Source: Microtetraspora sp. NBRC 16547 (GTDB taxonomy: Bacteria; Actinomycetota; Actinomycetes; Streptosporangiales; Streptosporangiaceae). From it: DNA of 64,000 nt. Below are positions 15,186 through 24,113 of the stretch, piece after piece (the first letter of the stretch is position 1; each line of letters starts with the position of its first letter). Under the pieces are notes generated by a model, which was given only the letters and a program-made list of their open reading frames with translations, ran no database searches and was not told where the DNA came from. The position numbers and the translations under genes are program-made. The DNA lies in assembly GCF_030268965.1 (NCBI RefSeq), contig NZ_BSSE01000020.1:1-64000 (forward strand). The letters are read 5' to 3'.

Positions 15186-17753
15186 GTGGCAGGCAATCTG
15201 ACCCGTGACGAGGCCCGGGAGCGCGCCCGGCTGCTGACCGTCCAGTCCTATGCGGTCGAGCTGGACCTCACAGAGGGCGAAGACCGGTTCGAGAGCATCA
15301 CGACGGTCCACTTCACGTCCAGCCGGCCAGGGGCGGACACCTTCATCGACCTGCACGGCGCGCACGTCAGGTCGGCCCAGCTGAACGGCGCGGCACTCGA
15401 CGTCAGCACCTACGACGCGGAGAAGGGCCGCCTCCCGCTGCCCGGCCTGGCCGAGCACAACGAGCTGCGCATCGACGCCGACTGCACCTACATGCGCACC
15501 GGCGAGGGCCTGCACCGTTTCGTCGACCCGGTGGACCAGAAGGTCTACATGCACAGCCAGTTCGAGACGGCCGACGCCCACCGGATGTACGCCTGCTTCG
15601 ACCAGCCCGACCTGAAGGCGACCTTCGAGCTCACCGTGCTCGCTCCCGCCGACTGGGAGATCGTGTCCAACGCCGCCCCCGACTCCGTCGAGGAGCTGGA
15701 GGAGCACGCGGGCCGGCACGGCGTGCTGCAGGCGGCCAGGCGCTGGCACTTCCCCGCCACGCCGGTCATGTCGACCTACATCACGGCCCTGATCGCCGGG
15801 CCGTACGCCGTGGTCCGGGACGAGCACGACGGCATCCCGCTGGGCCTCTACGTGCGCCAGTCGCTGGCCGAGTTCCTCGACGCGGACAACCTCTTCGAGG
15901 TCACCAAGCAGGGCTTCGACTTCTTCCACCGCGTCTTCGGCCTGCGCTACCCCTTCGGCAAGTACGACCAGCTGTTCGTGCCGGAGTTCAACGCGGGCGC
16001 GATGGAGAACGCCGGCGCGGTCACCTTCCTGGAGGACTACGTCTTCCGCTCCAGGGTCACCGACGCCATGGTGGAGCGCCGCGCCGAGACGATCCTGCAC
16101 GAGATGGCGCACATGTGGTTCGGCGACCTGGTCACCATGCGCTGGTGGGACGACCTCTGGCTGAACGAGTCGTTCGCCACCTACATGTCGGTCCTGTGCC
16201 AGGCCGAGGCCACCCGCTGGGGCCAGGGCGCGTGGACCACCTTCGCCAACGTCGAGAAGGCCTGGGCGTACCGGCAGGACCAGCTCCCGTCGACGCACCC
16301 GATCGCCGCCGACATCCCCGACATGCAGGCCGTCGAGGTCAACTTCGACGGCATCACGTACGCCAAGGGCGCCTCGGTGCTCAAGCAGCTCGTGGCCTAC
16401 GTCGGCCTGGACAACTTCCTCGCCGGGGTCCGCGACTACTTCAACGAGCACGCCTGGGGCAACACCACCCTGCAGGACCTGCTGTCGGCCCTGGAGCGCA
16501 CCTCCGGCCGCGACCTGTCCTCCTGGTCGAAGGAGTGGCTGGAGACCTCCTGGGTCAACACGCTGCGCCCGTCCTTCACCACCGACGACGAGGGCCGGTT
16601 CCTCACGTTCGACGTGCTGCAGGAGGCGCCGCAGGAGCACCCCACGCTCCGCTCGCACCGGGTCGCGATCGGCCTCTACTCCATGGCCGACGGCGTGCTC
16701 ACCCGGACCAAGCGGGTCGAGCTCGACGTCGTGGGCGCCCGCACGGCCGTCGCCGAGCTGGTCGGCGAGGTGCGGCCTGACCTGGTCCTCGTCAACGACG
16801 ACGACCTGACCTACGCCAAGATCCGGCTCGACGAGGGGTCGCTTTCGACCCTCATCAACGGCGGCATCACCGCGTTCGCCGACTCGTTGCCCCGCGCGCT
16901 CTGCTGGTCGGCCACCTGGGACATGACCCGGGACGCCGAGATGGCCACCCGCGACTACGTCAAGCTGGTCGTCTCCGGCATCGACTCGGTGAAGGACATC
17001 ACGGTCGTGCAGGCCGTGCTGCGCCAGGCCCGCCTCGCCGTGCAGCAGTACGCCGACCCCGCCTGGATCGAGCAGGGCATGGCCGAGCTGGCCGCGGCCC
17101 TGCGCCGTCTGATCGCCTCGGCCGCGCCCGGCTCCGACCACCAGCTCGCCTACGTCAACGCGTTCACCACGGTGGCCGTCTCCGCCGAGGACCTGGCGTT
17201 CGTCAAGGGCATCCTCGACGGCACCGCCACGCCGGAGGGGCTCGCGGTCGACGCCGACCTGCGCTGGACGCTGACGCAGTCCCTGGTCTCCGGCGGCGTG
17301 CTCGACGCCGTGGACATCGACGCCGAGCTCCAGCGGGACGCCACGGCGAAGGGCGAGCGCTCGGCCGCGATGTGCCGGGCGTCGATCCCCACGCCGGAGG
17401 CCAAGGCCGAGACCTGGGCGGCCATCACCGGCGGCACGCTGAGCGGCGCGGTGCTGCGCTCCACGATCGCCGGATTCATGGACCCGGCCCACGTCGAGCT
17501 GCTCGAGCCGTACGGCGAGAAGTACCTCGAGGAGGTCGGCCGCATCTGGAAGACCTGGACGTCCGACAGCGCCCAAAACTTCGCGATCGGCTGCTACCCG
17601 GCCATGCTGATCAGGCCGGAGACCGTGGCGCGGACCGAGGACTACATCTCCTCGACGCAGCCTCCGCACGCCCTGCGCCGGCTGGTCCTCGAAGGCGCGG
17701 ACGGCATCAGCCGGGCGCTGCGCGCCCGCGAGAAGGACGCCTCCGCCTCCTGA
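15186..17753 (+). CDS. pepN: Aminopeptidase N (M1 family)
   Basis: 855 residues, the normal size for actinobacterial M1 aminopeptidases. The zinc metallopeptidase signature is complete: the exopeptidase motif GAMENAG at about 272-278 and HEMAHMWFGD followed by LNESFA (HExxH-x18-E) at about 304-327. The C-terminal half is the ERAP1-like helical domain. It removes N-terminal residues from peptides and is probably cytosolic, as no signal peptide is present. The GTG start at 15186 has GAGGAG 7 bases upstream. A strong terminator hairpin follows 26 bp after the stop. Confidence 0.95.
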   Translation: MAGNLTRDEARERARLLTVQSYAVELDLTEGEDRFESITTVHFTSSRPGADTFIDLHGAHVRSAQLNGAALDVSTYDAEKGRLPLPGLAEHNELRIDADCTYMRTGEGLHRFVDPVDQKVYMHSQFETADAHRMYACFDQPDLKATFELTVLAPADWEIVSNAAPDSVEELEEHAGRHGVLQAARRWHFPATPVMSTYITALIAGPYAVVRDEHDGIPLGLYVRQSLAEFLDADNLFEVTKQGFDFFHRVFGLRYPFGKYDQLFVPEFNAGAMENAGAVTFLEDYVFRSRVTDAMVERRAETILHEMAHMWFGDLVTMRWWDDLWLNESFATYMSVLCQAEATRWGQGAWTTFANVEKAWAYRQDQLPSTHPIAADIPDMQAVEVNFDGITYAKGASVLKQLVAYVGLDNFLAGVRDYFNEHAWGNTTLQDLLSALERTSGRDLSSWSKEWLETSWVNTLRPSFTTDDEGRFLTFDVLQEAPQEHPTLRSHRVAIGLYSMADGVLTRTKRVELDVVGARTAVAELVGEVRPDLVLVNDDDLTYAKIRLDEGSLSTLINGGITAFADSLPRALCWSATWDMTRDAEMATRDYVKLVVSGIDSVKDITVVQAVLRQARLAVQQYADPAWIEQGMAELAAALRRLIASAAPGSDHQLAYVNAFTTVAVSAEDLAFVKGILDGTATPEGLAVDADLRWTLTQSLVSGGVLDAVDIDAELQRDATAKGERSAAMCRASIPTPEAKAETWAAITGGTLSGAVLRSTIAGFMDPAHVELLEPYGEKYLEEVGRIWKTWTSDSAQNFAIGCYPAMLIRPETVARTEDYISSTQPPHALRRLVLEGADGISRALRAREKDASAS

Positions 17754-17778
17754 TCCCGGATTCGTCAGCTGGTTCTAC

Positions 17779-17811
17779 GGGAAGGCCCCGGCCCCGCGCC
17801 GGGGCCTTCCC
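17779..17811 (+). terminator. Hairpin terminator of pepN
   Basis: Perfect 13-bp stem (GGGAAGGCCCCGG at 17779-17791, CCGGGGCCTTCCC at 17799-17811) with a 7-base loop, 26 bp after the pepN stop. There is no U tract, which is common in actinomycetes. Confidence 0.8.
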
Positions 17812-17862
17812 ATGTGCGCACCCCATGTGCGCACCTCGTGTGCGCCTCCCACGCGCGCACCC
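17811..17862 (+). repeat. Four degenerate 13-bp tandem repeats
   Basis: Units CATGTGCGCACCC, CATGTGCGCACCT, CGTGTGCGCCTCC and CACGCGCGCACCC follow each other without spacing, directly after the pepN terminator and before the lemA promoter region. Each unit holds an alternating purine-pyrimidine core (GTGCGCAC). Confidence 0.75.
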
Positions 17863-17985
17863 GATGAGCGGGTGAAAGCGTCGCGCAAGCGCGGCGCAAG
17901 GCCCCGAGGGTGACATTGCGGTGTCGAGCCGTTTACAGCGCGGCGCGCCGCGTCTACCGTGTGCCCGACCCCGAGGAGGCCCCCC

Positions 17986-18534
17986 GTGATCACGCTCATC
18001 GTCGCCGTCGTCGCCGTGCTGCTCGCCTTCGCCGCCGTGTCGCTCTACAACGGCCTGGTCCGCAAGCGTGGGGCGGTGGACAACGCGTGGGCCCAGGTCG
18101 ACGTACAGCTCAAGCGCCGGCACGACCTGATCCCCAACCTCGTCGAGACCGTCAAGGGATACGCCTCGCACGAACGGCAGGCCCTGGAAGCAGTCGTCGC
18201 CGCGCGTTCGCAGGCGGTCAACGCCCAGACGCCTCGTGACCAGGCGGCGGCGGAGAACGCGCTCTCCGGCGCGTTGAAGAGCCTGTTCGCGCTGGCGGAG
18301 GCCTATCCCGATCTCAAGGCCAGCCGGAACTTCTCCGAGCTCCAGGAGGAGCTGTCGGCCACCGAGAACCGCATCGCGTACTCCCGGCAGTACTACAACG
18401 ACGCGGTCCTCACCTACAACAACGCGATCCAGACGGTGCCGGCCAACATCATCGCGGGCATGACCGGCTTCGCCGCCCGCGAGTACTTCCAGGCTCCCGG
18501 CGAGGAGCGCGGCCCAGTACAGGTGCGGTTCTAG
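17986..18534 (+). CDS. LemA family protein
   Basis: 182 residues: one N-terminal membrane helix (about 2-22) then a helical bundle with the family's NAWAQVDVQLKRRHDLIPNLVETVKGYASHE block and the later SELQEELSATENRIAYSRQYYNDAV block. LemA proteins are membrane-anchored with the bundle outside; their role is not settled. The GTG at 17986 is chosen because GAGGAGG lies 6 bases upstream and translation then begins at the membrane helix; a further-upstream start would place charged residues before it. It is followed after 2 bp by its usual partner, a DUF2207-type membrane protein. Confidence 0.9.
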   Translation: MITLIVAVVAVLLAFAAVSLYNGLVRKRGAVDNAWAQVDVQLKRRHDLIPNLVETVKGYASHERQALEAVVAARSQAVNAQTPRDQAAAENALSGALKSLFALAEAYPDLKASRNFSELQEELSATENRIAYSRQYYNDAVLTYNNAIQTVPANIIAGMTGFAAREYFQAPGEERGPVQVRF

Positions 18535-18536
18535 CC

Positions 18537-19955
18537 ATGCTCGCCTGGCTGGCCGCCGCGGCGGCCGTCGCGCTCTGGCTGCTGCTTCTGGCGGCGCTCG
18601 CCGTCGCCACCCGCAATCCGGACGTCGTTCCGGTGCCGCCGACCGACGAACTGGCCGCGCACTCCCCCGCGATCGTCGATCTGATCACGGGACACTGGCG
18701 GCTGTGCGACGAGGCCACCTCGGCCACGCTGCTCGACCTCGCCGCCAGGGGCGCCGTGCGGATCGAGGAGATCGGCCCCGAACTGTCCCTCGTACGGCTG
18801 CGCCGCGACCCCGGCGACCTGAAGCCGTACGAGCGGCTCGTCTACGACCACGTCCGGTCGCTCGCCGTGGACGGCGTGGTGGCGACCGGCGCGCTCGCCG
18901 AGGGGTCACGGAACCTCGACCGGTGGTGGAAGAGCTTCCGCAAGAAGGTCATCGCGGAGGCCAGGGCCCAGGGTCTGTCCCAGCCACGGTGGAGCAGGGC
19001 CCACGCCGTGCTGCTCACCGCGGCGGCGGCCATACCCGCACTGGCGGTCGCCGTCGCCATGACGCTGAGCGACGAGAAGCACGACGGCGGCCTGGGCGCG
19101 GGAGTCGTGACCTTCGGCGTGCTCGTGATGCTGATGGGCCGGCTCAACGGCGAGCGCGGCACGCGGCGCGGCGCCGAGGCCGCGGGGCAGTGGCTGGGGG
19201 TGCGCGAGCACCTGGCCGGCACCGGCAGGTTCGCCGAGCAGCCCGCCGCGTCCGTCACGATCTGGGGCCGGCACCTGGCCTACGCGGCGGCGCTCGGCCT
19301 CGCGCCGCGTGCGGTGACCAGCCTCCCTGTCAGCGTCCCCGCGGACGACCGGCGGGCCTGGTCCGACTACGGCGGCATGTGGCACGTGGTGAACGTCCGC
19401 TATCCCCGGCGCCTGCTGTGGGCCAGGGAGCCGCTGCCGATGCTGTTCTACGCCCTGGTCGCGGGATTCTTCACGGGTTTCTGGACCTGGATCGTGCTGC
19501 TGGTCCTGTCGGCCGTCGATTTGTGGCCGGACGCGCTGGTCTACCCCGGCGCCCTCGCGCTCGGGGCCGCCGCGGCGGGCGTGCCGCTGGTCTACGCGAT
19601 CATCGACCTGAGCGGCAAGGCCGGGGTCGAGGGCCAGATCGTCCGGCTCCGCCGGTTCCAGGTCGGCAAGAAGGGCGACGACGACCCCAAGTACGCCTAC
19701 TGGTGCGCGATCGACGAGGGCCGGGCCCGCGAGGTGAAGGCGTACGGCATCGGCGCCGACATGTGGAGCTCCCTATCCGAGGGCCAGAGGGTGCGCGCCC
19801 ATGTCGGCAGGAAGCTCGGCTGGATCGACGCGATCGAGGTCGTCGGGCGGTCCCGGCTCCAGGGGGCGGCGACGTACGACGACACCGGCGAGCAACGGAT
19901 CGACGCCCCGGAGAACCTCGGCGAGATCCGGATCTTCGACACCCGTCAGGAGTGA
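18537..19955 (+). CDS. DUF2207-type membrane protein lacking the usual N-terminal domain
   Basis: 472 residues. Begins with a membrane helix (about 3-24), continues with the conserved cytoplasmic DEATSATLLDLAARGAVRIEE segment of the LemA-associated DUF2207 family, then two helices (about 160-200), a soluble stretch and two more helices (about 303-355) and a C-terminal soluble region. Full-length family members carry a large extracytoplasmic domain before the first helix shown here; it is absent. The ATG lies 2 bp after the lemA stop, so the two genes are one transcription unit. Family assignment rests on the segment after helix 1 and the context. Confidence 0.75.
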   Translation: MLAWLAAAAAVALWLLLLAALAVATRNPDVVPVPPTDELAAHSPAIVDLITGHWRLCDEATSATLLDLAARGAVRIEEIGPELSLVRLRRDPGDLKPYERLVYDHVRSLAVDGVVATGALAEGSRNLDRWWKSFRKKVIAEARAQGLSQPRWSRAHAVLLTAAAAIPALAVAVAMTLSDEKHDGGLGAGVVTFGVLVMLMGRLNGERGTRRGAEAAGQWLGVREHLAGTGRFAEQPAASVTIWGRHLAYAAALGLAPRAVTSLPVSVPADDRRAWSDYGGMWHVVNVRYPRRLLWAREPLPMLFYALVAGFFTGFWTWIVLLVLSAVDLWPDALVYPGALALGAAAAGVPLVYAIIDLSGKAGVEGQIVRLRRFQVGKKGDDDPKYAYWCAIDEGRAREVKAYGIGADMWSSLSEGQRVRAHVGRKLGWIDAIEVVGRSRLQGAATYDDTGEQRIDAPENLGEIRIFDTRQE

Positions 19956-19980
19956 CGGCGGGCCGTGAGAGGGTGTTCCG

Positions 19981-20946
19981 ATGAAGTCGGCCAGGGACCT
20001 GTTGATCGCGCTCGCGCAGCGGTATTCGTTCGGTGACGTGGGAGCCCTCGCTCCCGAGGTCCTCGGTCAGGGGGAGCTCACCGACGCGGTCGCCTCGGTG
20101 TGCGAGTTCGGTCAGCGGCTGCTCACCCTGGACGCGGAGGACTTCGCCGACGACAACGACGCCCGGAGTGTCCCCGCCGACCTGCGCCGCCGTGCCAGGG
20201 CCTGCCACATGCCGCAGACGCCCCGTGAGCAGCCCCGCGGCGCCCTGGAGTCGCTGCGGCCCTCGTACGCACTGCTCCTCGAGGTGATCGAGATCCGCTG
20301 GAGGCGGCGCGAGCTCAGCGCCATGATCTCGGCGGTCCACATCGCCAGCGAGTACCTCCCGCTGCTCGCCTTCGAGCCCGCCCTCGGTCACGCGGGCGAC
20401 CCCGTGCTCTGGCCTGAGGGGTTGCGTGCCACAGGCAGCAGGTTCGGATCGATCGGTGACCGGGAGTGCGACCACACCAGGTCGGAGCAGTCGGCGGCCG
20501 AGCGGACGCTCCGCGTGGCGATCGAACCCGGCCCGGGCTGGCGCGCCTACTTCGACCGCCAGCACAGCCAGGTCGCCGGCGCCCTCGCCACCTGCGTGGC
20601 CCGGTGCCGCACCCCCTGCACGGCCATGGACTGGGCGCCCGATCGGGACGATCTCGCGCTTCGCGCCCGCGTCGCGCTGGCGTTCGCCGAGACCCCGCTC
20701 GTGCGGCTGCGCCACGCCGCCCCGGTCGGCCACGGGTTCGGCGTGCCGTCCCCGGAGGAGGTCCAGGAGGCCTGGCAGCGCAGCCGCTCGGTGCTGGACA
20801 AGAACGAGGTCGCCCACCGGGCCACCGAGGACGACGGTTTCGCCCTGCCCGGCCTGCCCAGCCTGTTCTCCGCGGTCGCGGCCTCGCCAGTACGGCCGGC
20901 CACCCTGCTGGCCGACGTGTCCGCCCATCTGGTGAGGCTGCTGTGA
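19981..20946 (+). CDS. Uncharacterised 321-residue protein
   Basis: No family recognised. The protein is soluble, with a helical N-terminal half (LLIALAQRYSFGDVGALAPEV; ALLLEVIEIRWRRRELSAMI) and a cluster of Cys residues around 195-215 (TCVARCRTPC). It follows the DUF2207-type gene by 25 bp on the same strand, with GAGGG upstream of the ATG, so it probably belongs to the lemA transcription unit. It is convergent with the DUF5130 gene, ending 7 bp before it. Confidence 0.7.
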   Translation: MKSARDLLIALAQRYSFGDVGALAPEVLGQGELTDAVASVCEFGQRLLTLDAEDFADDNDARSVPADLRRRARACHMPQTPREQPRGALESLRPSYALLLEVIEIRWRRRELSAMISAVHIASEYLPLLAFEPALGHAGDPVLWPEGLRATGSRFGSIGDRECDHTRSEQSAAERTLRVAIEPGPGWRAYFDRQHSQVAGALATCVARCRTPCTAMDWAPDRDDLALRARVALAFAETPLVRLRHAAPVGHGFGVPSPEEVQEAWQRSRSVLDKNEVAHRATEDDGFALPGLPSLFSAVAASPVRPATLLADVSAHLVRLL

Positions 20947-20952
20947 GGAGGG

Positions 20953-21318
20953 CTAGCCGCGCGTGGCGCACTCGGCCAGGGCGCTGATGCCGGTGACCAG
21001 GCCGCCGGTCAGGTCGCCCGCGGCGAAGGCGCCCGCCATGGAAACCGCCACCAACTGGCACGCACCGTCCGTGATGAACCTCCTGGCCCGCTCTCCCGTC
21101 ACGATCTCCAGGGCCCGGCCGTCCACATCCACCATGATCAGCACGGCGTCGTCGGCGACCGCTCCCAGCGCGGCGTGGAGCCGTTCGGCGAACTCCCGTC
21201 GCGCGCCTTCCGCCCGTCCGACGTAGACGGCGAAGCGCAGGTGGGTGCGGGCTTCGGCCGCCTTCAGGGCGGCCCGGATGTCGTCGTTCTGCAGTGGGGT
21301 CAGCGCGCGCACGGCCAT
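20953..21318 (-). CDS. DUF5130 (TPM-like) protein
   Basis: 121 residues. The alternating pattern of helices and strands, with LRFAVYVGRAEGARREFAERLH and VLIMVDVDGRALEIVTGERARRFI, matches the DUF5130 family of actinobacteria, which is related to TPM domains (TLP18.3/Psb32/MOLO-1) found in membrane-associated phosphatase-like proteins. The ATG at 21318 shares its A with the TGA of the upstream membrane-protein gene (TGATG), which fixes the start and implies coupled translation. Function is not known. Confidence 0.75.
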   Translation of the reverse strand: MAVRALTPLQNDDIRAALKAAEARTHLRFAVYVGRAEGARREFAERLHAALGAVADDAVLIMVDVDGRALEIVTGERARRFITDGACQLVAVSMAGAFAAGDLTGGLVTGISALAECATRG

Positions 21319-21611
21319 CACCACCCGGCGGAGGCGCCACCGGTGCGGGCGCGCGGCTCGGCGTCCCTGGCCAGGGCGGTCCACTGAACGTCGGTGTACG
21401 GCAGCCAGTGCGGCGGCCGTCCGGTGAGCACGAGGACGGAGGTGTCGGCGCCGTGCTCGCTCCGGCCGGGCCCGCCGAACCAGACCACCCCTTCCGAGAC
21501 GGTCTGGCTCTTGGCCGGGCGCCCGAGCGCGAGGACGAGCACGGTGATCAGCAGGAACAGCCCCGCCGACACCCCGATCAGGAATCCGGCGATCTGGAGC
21601 TCACTGTGCAC
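21318..21611 (-). CDS. Small single-span membrane protein
   Basis: 97 residues from GTG 21611 (a GTG at 21632 is an alternative): VHSELQIAGFLIGVSAG, a single membrane helix at about 6-30 (GFLIGVSAGLFLLITVLVLAL), and a soluble tail containing WFGGPGRSEHG and TGRPPHWLPYTD. No family is recognised. Its TGA overlaps the ATG of the DUF5130 gene by one base, so the two are translated together and probably act together at the membrane; the tail and the TPM-like partner would both be on the same face only if the helix is oriented N-out, which cannot be decided here. Confidence 0.65.
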   Translation of the reverse strand: MHSELQIAGFLIGVSAGLFLLITVLVLALGRPAKSQTVSEGVVWFGGPGRSEHGADTSVLVLTGRPPHWLPYTDVQWTALARDAEPRARTGGASAGW

Positions 21612-21661
21612 CTCATCAACGTAACTCCGCACGTGAGAGCCGGTCGAGCCGCCCCGGCGTG

Positions 21662-23083
21662 TCACCAGACCGGCGGGCGGCGCTCCCCCCAGAAGCCGCC
21701 GACCGACGCCTCGACCTGGGCCGAGAGCGAGATGAGCGTCCCCTCGTCGCCGAACCTCCCGGCCAGCATGACGCCGATCGGCAGGCCGTCCGGCGTCCAG
21801 TGGAGCGGCAGGTTGACCGCCGGCTGCCCGCTGATGTTGTACGTGGCCGCGAATGGCGCGAAGCGCTTCATCCGCTCGAAGGTCTCCTCCGGCGTGTCGA
21901 CGTCTTCGAACCAGCCGACCGGGACCGGCGGCCGGGTGACGGTGGGCGTCAGCACGGCGTCGTACTCGTCGGTGACGAGCAGCGCGAACCGGGTGGCGAG
22001 TTGGAGCGCGGACTGCGCCTTGAGGAAGTCGGGGGCGGCGGTCGCGAACCCGCGTTCCCGCAGCCACGCCGTGAGCGGGCGCAGCCGGGACTCCATGCCC
22101 TCGGCCACCGGGTGCATGCAGGCGAAGGTGAACCACAGTTTCACGAACTCCGGCACCACGTCGGCGCCGAACGGCGGCGCGATCTCCACCACCTCGTGCC
22201 CCAGTGACTCCAGCAGCGCCGACGCGCTCTCGTACGCGGCCAGCACCTCCGGGTGCACGTCCGCGTCGGGGACGACCGGCGTGGCGTACCTCGCGATCCG
22301 CAGGCGGCCCGGGTCCACCCCGACATAGGCCGAGAAGGAACCGCGCTCCGGCGGCGGCGCCCAGTACAGGTCGCCGGGATTGTTGTGGGCCATCACGTCG
22401 AGCAGCGCCGCCGCGTCGGCGACGTTCCGCGTGATGGGGCCGTTGGTGGACAGACCCGCGAGGTCGGGGACGATCGGCGCGAACGAGATGCGGCCCCGGG
22501 TCGGCTTGATGCCGTACAGGCCGCACACCGAGGCGGGGATGCGGATGGAGCCCGCCCCGTCGCTGCCCTGCGCCGCCGGGGCGAGACCGGCCGCGACCGC
22601 GGCGGCCGCTCCCCCGCTCGACCCTCCCGCCGACCGCGACAGATCCCATGGCGTACGCGCCGGCGGGCCGACGGCGGTCTCCGTGTAGCAGGGCAGCCCG
22701 AACTCGGGCGTGCTCGTCTTGCCGAGCATGATCGTGCCGGCCGCGCGCAGCCGCTCGACGACGCTGTCGTCCACGGGGGCCGTGAAGCCCTCATACGTGG
22801 CGGAGCCGAAGAAGATCGGCACGTCCTTCACCAGGTTGAGGTCCTTGATGGGGATCGGCACGCCGAGGAACGGGGGCGGGTCGGTGGACTCCAGGACGCG
22901 TGCCTCGTGCTTGCGCGCCTCATCCAGAGCCCGGTCCGCGGTGAGGGTGACGAAGGCACCCACCTCGCCGTCCAGCCGATCGGCTCGCTCCAGATAGTGC
23001 TCGGTGATCTCGACCGGCGACAGTTCTCGGTTTCGTACGGCTGCCGCCTGCTCCAACGCAGTAAGATCGTGAATGTGGGCCAC
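21662..23083 (-). CDS. Amidase (amidase signature family)
   Basis: 473 residues from GTG 23083. The Ser-cisSer-Lys machinery is visible: the Lys in GVPIPIKDLN, the Gly/Ser-rich signature SRSAGGSSGGAAAAVAAG, and the nucleophile Ser in GSDGAGSIRIPASVCGLYG. It hydrolyses an amide; substrate unknown. The frame is open 35 codons further upstream, but VAHIHDLTALEQAAAVRNRELSP is the normal N-terminus. The last conserved FNISGQPA-like block reads YNISGQPAVNLPLHW. A stretch CTACCG-AA-CGGTAG overlaps the start region. It ends 50 bp before the small membrane-protein gene on the same strand. Confidence 0.92.
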   Translation of the reverse strand: MAHIHDLTALEQAAAVRNRELSPVEITEHYLERADRLDGEVGAFVTLTADRALDEARKHEARVLESTDPPPFLGVPIPIKDLNLVKDVPIFFGSATYEGFTAPVDDSVVERLRAAGTIMLGKTSTPEFGLPCYTETAVGPPARTPWDLSRSAGGSSGGAAAAVAAGLAPAAQGSDGAGSIRIPASVCGLYGIKPTRGRISFAPIVPDLAGLSTNGPITRNVADAAALLDVMAHNNPGDLYWAPPPERGSFSAYVGVDPGRLRIARYATPVVPDADVHPEVLAAYESASALLESLGHEVVEIAPPFGADVVPEFVKLWFTFACMHPVAEGMESRLRPLTAWLRERGFATAAPDFLKAQSALQLATRFALLVTDEYDAVLTPTVTRPPVPVGWFEDVDTPEETFERMKRFAPFAATYNISGQPAVNLPLHWTPDGLPIGVMLAGRFGDEGTLISLSAQVEASVGGFWGERRPPVW

Positions 23084-23216
23084 TACCGAACGGTAGGCCC
23101 GCGGCGCGAAGATATCTAGAGACGATACCCATCTATCGGGCCCGGCAATCCGATGAAGCCCGCCACAAAAGTATGAACCCCCCAACACTAGGCAACTCGC
23201 CGAGAGCTCAACTACC

Positions 23217-24047
23217 GTGAGTGATGTGGATACCGGTCTAGCGCCAGAAGACGGTCACGATACGTCACCGATCTGGGTGAGTGACCAGTCGTCAGAGCGA
23301 CCCTCGACGCAGGCTGAAGCGCCTGCGTCCACATATGCCCCGGTGGAGCGGGCCTCGCTGAAGAGTCTCGTCCGGCGGCCTGAGTACCACCACCTGCGGC
23401 GACGCGCTCTGATCGCCCTCGCCGCCGGCGTGATCGTCGGGTTCCTGCTCGGCGGCTGGCGGATCGGGCTGACCGCCGCCATCGTCGCGGCCATCGCCGA
23501 CACCGTCTACCGCGCGCGGAGCGTGTCCTCCGTGCCGGCGTGGCGGCGCCCCTCCGCGGCGGAGCGGCGCACCGAGTCCCAGCTGAAGCGGTTGGAGCGC
23601 AGCGGTTTCCGCACGCTGCACGCCCGCGCCGTCCCCGGCAGCGACGCCCAGATCGACCATCTCGTGATCGGCCCCACCGGGGTGTACGCCGTCGACTCCG
23701 AGAAGTGGGACAGGCGGCTGCCGGTGCGGGTGCAGTCGCACCGCAAGCTGTTCCACGGACCGTTCAACCAGAAGCCGCGTCTCGACGAGGCACGCTGGGA
23801 GGCCTCCCAGGCCAGCGAGCTGATCGGCAAGGCGCTCGGCCGTGAGATCCACGTGGTCCCGTCACTGGCGATCTACGGGCCGTCTATCCCGTGGCGGATC
23901 CTGAACGTGCGCGAGGTGGACGTCTTCTCCGGCAGCCTCGTCCGCAAGTGGATCACCAAGCGGGAGCGGTCGCTCACCACGGCGGAGATCGAGTCCATCT
24001 ACCGTGCGGCGGAGCGCGTCCTGCCCGCCCGCTACCCCGAGAGCTGA
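23217..24047 (+). CDS. NERD-domain membrane protein
   Basis: 276 residues. Residues 1-60 are acidic and probably disordered, two membrane helices follow at about 63-95 (RRALIALAAGVIVGFLLGG; IGLTAAIVAAIADTVY), and a nuclease-related NERD domain spans about 118-225, with the characteristic SDAQIDHLVIGPTGVYAVDSE strand-strand-acidic motif that resembles restriction-enzyme-like folds. Whether it is an active nuclease is uncertain. GTG start at 23217; an acceptable but weak ribosome site precedes it. It is divergent from the amidase gene and 66 bp upstream of ilvD. Confidence 0.85.
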   Translation: MSDVDTGLAPEDGHDTSPIWVSDQSSERPSTQAEAPASTYAPVERASLKSLVRRPEYHHLRRRALIALAAGVIVGFLLGGWRIGLTAAIVAAIADTVYRARSVSSVPAWRRPSAAERRTESQLKRLERSGFRTLHARAVPGSDAQIDHLVIGPTGVYAVDSEKWDRRLPVRVQSHRKLFHGPFNQKPRLDEARWEASQASELIGKALGREIHVVPSLAIYGPSIPWRILNVREVDVFSGSLVRKWITKRERSLTTAEIESIYRAAERVLPARYPES

Positions 24048-24113
24048 GGGTCCGTTTCCTATGGCGACGGCCGTACCATTTGAGGACTCACTGTCTTCGA
24101 TGGGAGCGACGTC

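Noticed and set aside
15135-17669. 844-codon minus-strand frame over pepN
   Set aside because: Shadow of pepN; composition dominated by Val, Gly, Asp, Arg and His with no domain.
23080-23096. TetR-like palindrome CTACCG-AA-CGGTAG at the amidase start
   Set aside because: Short, overlaps the start codon, and no TetR gene lies nearby; could be chance.
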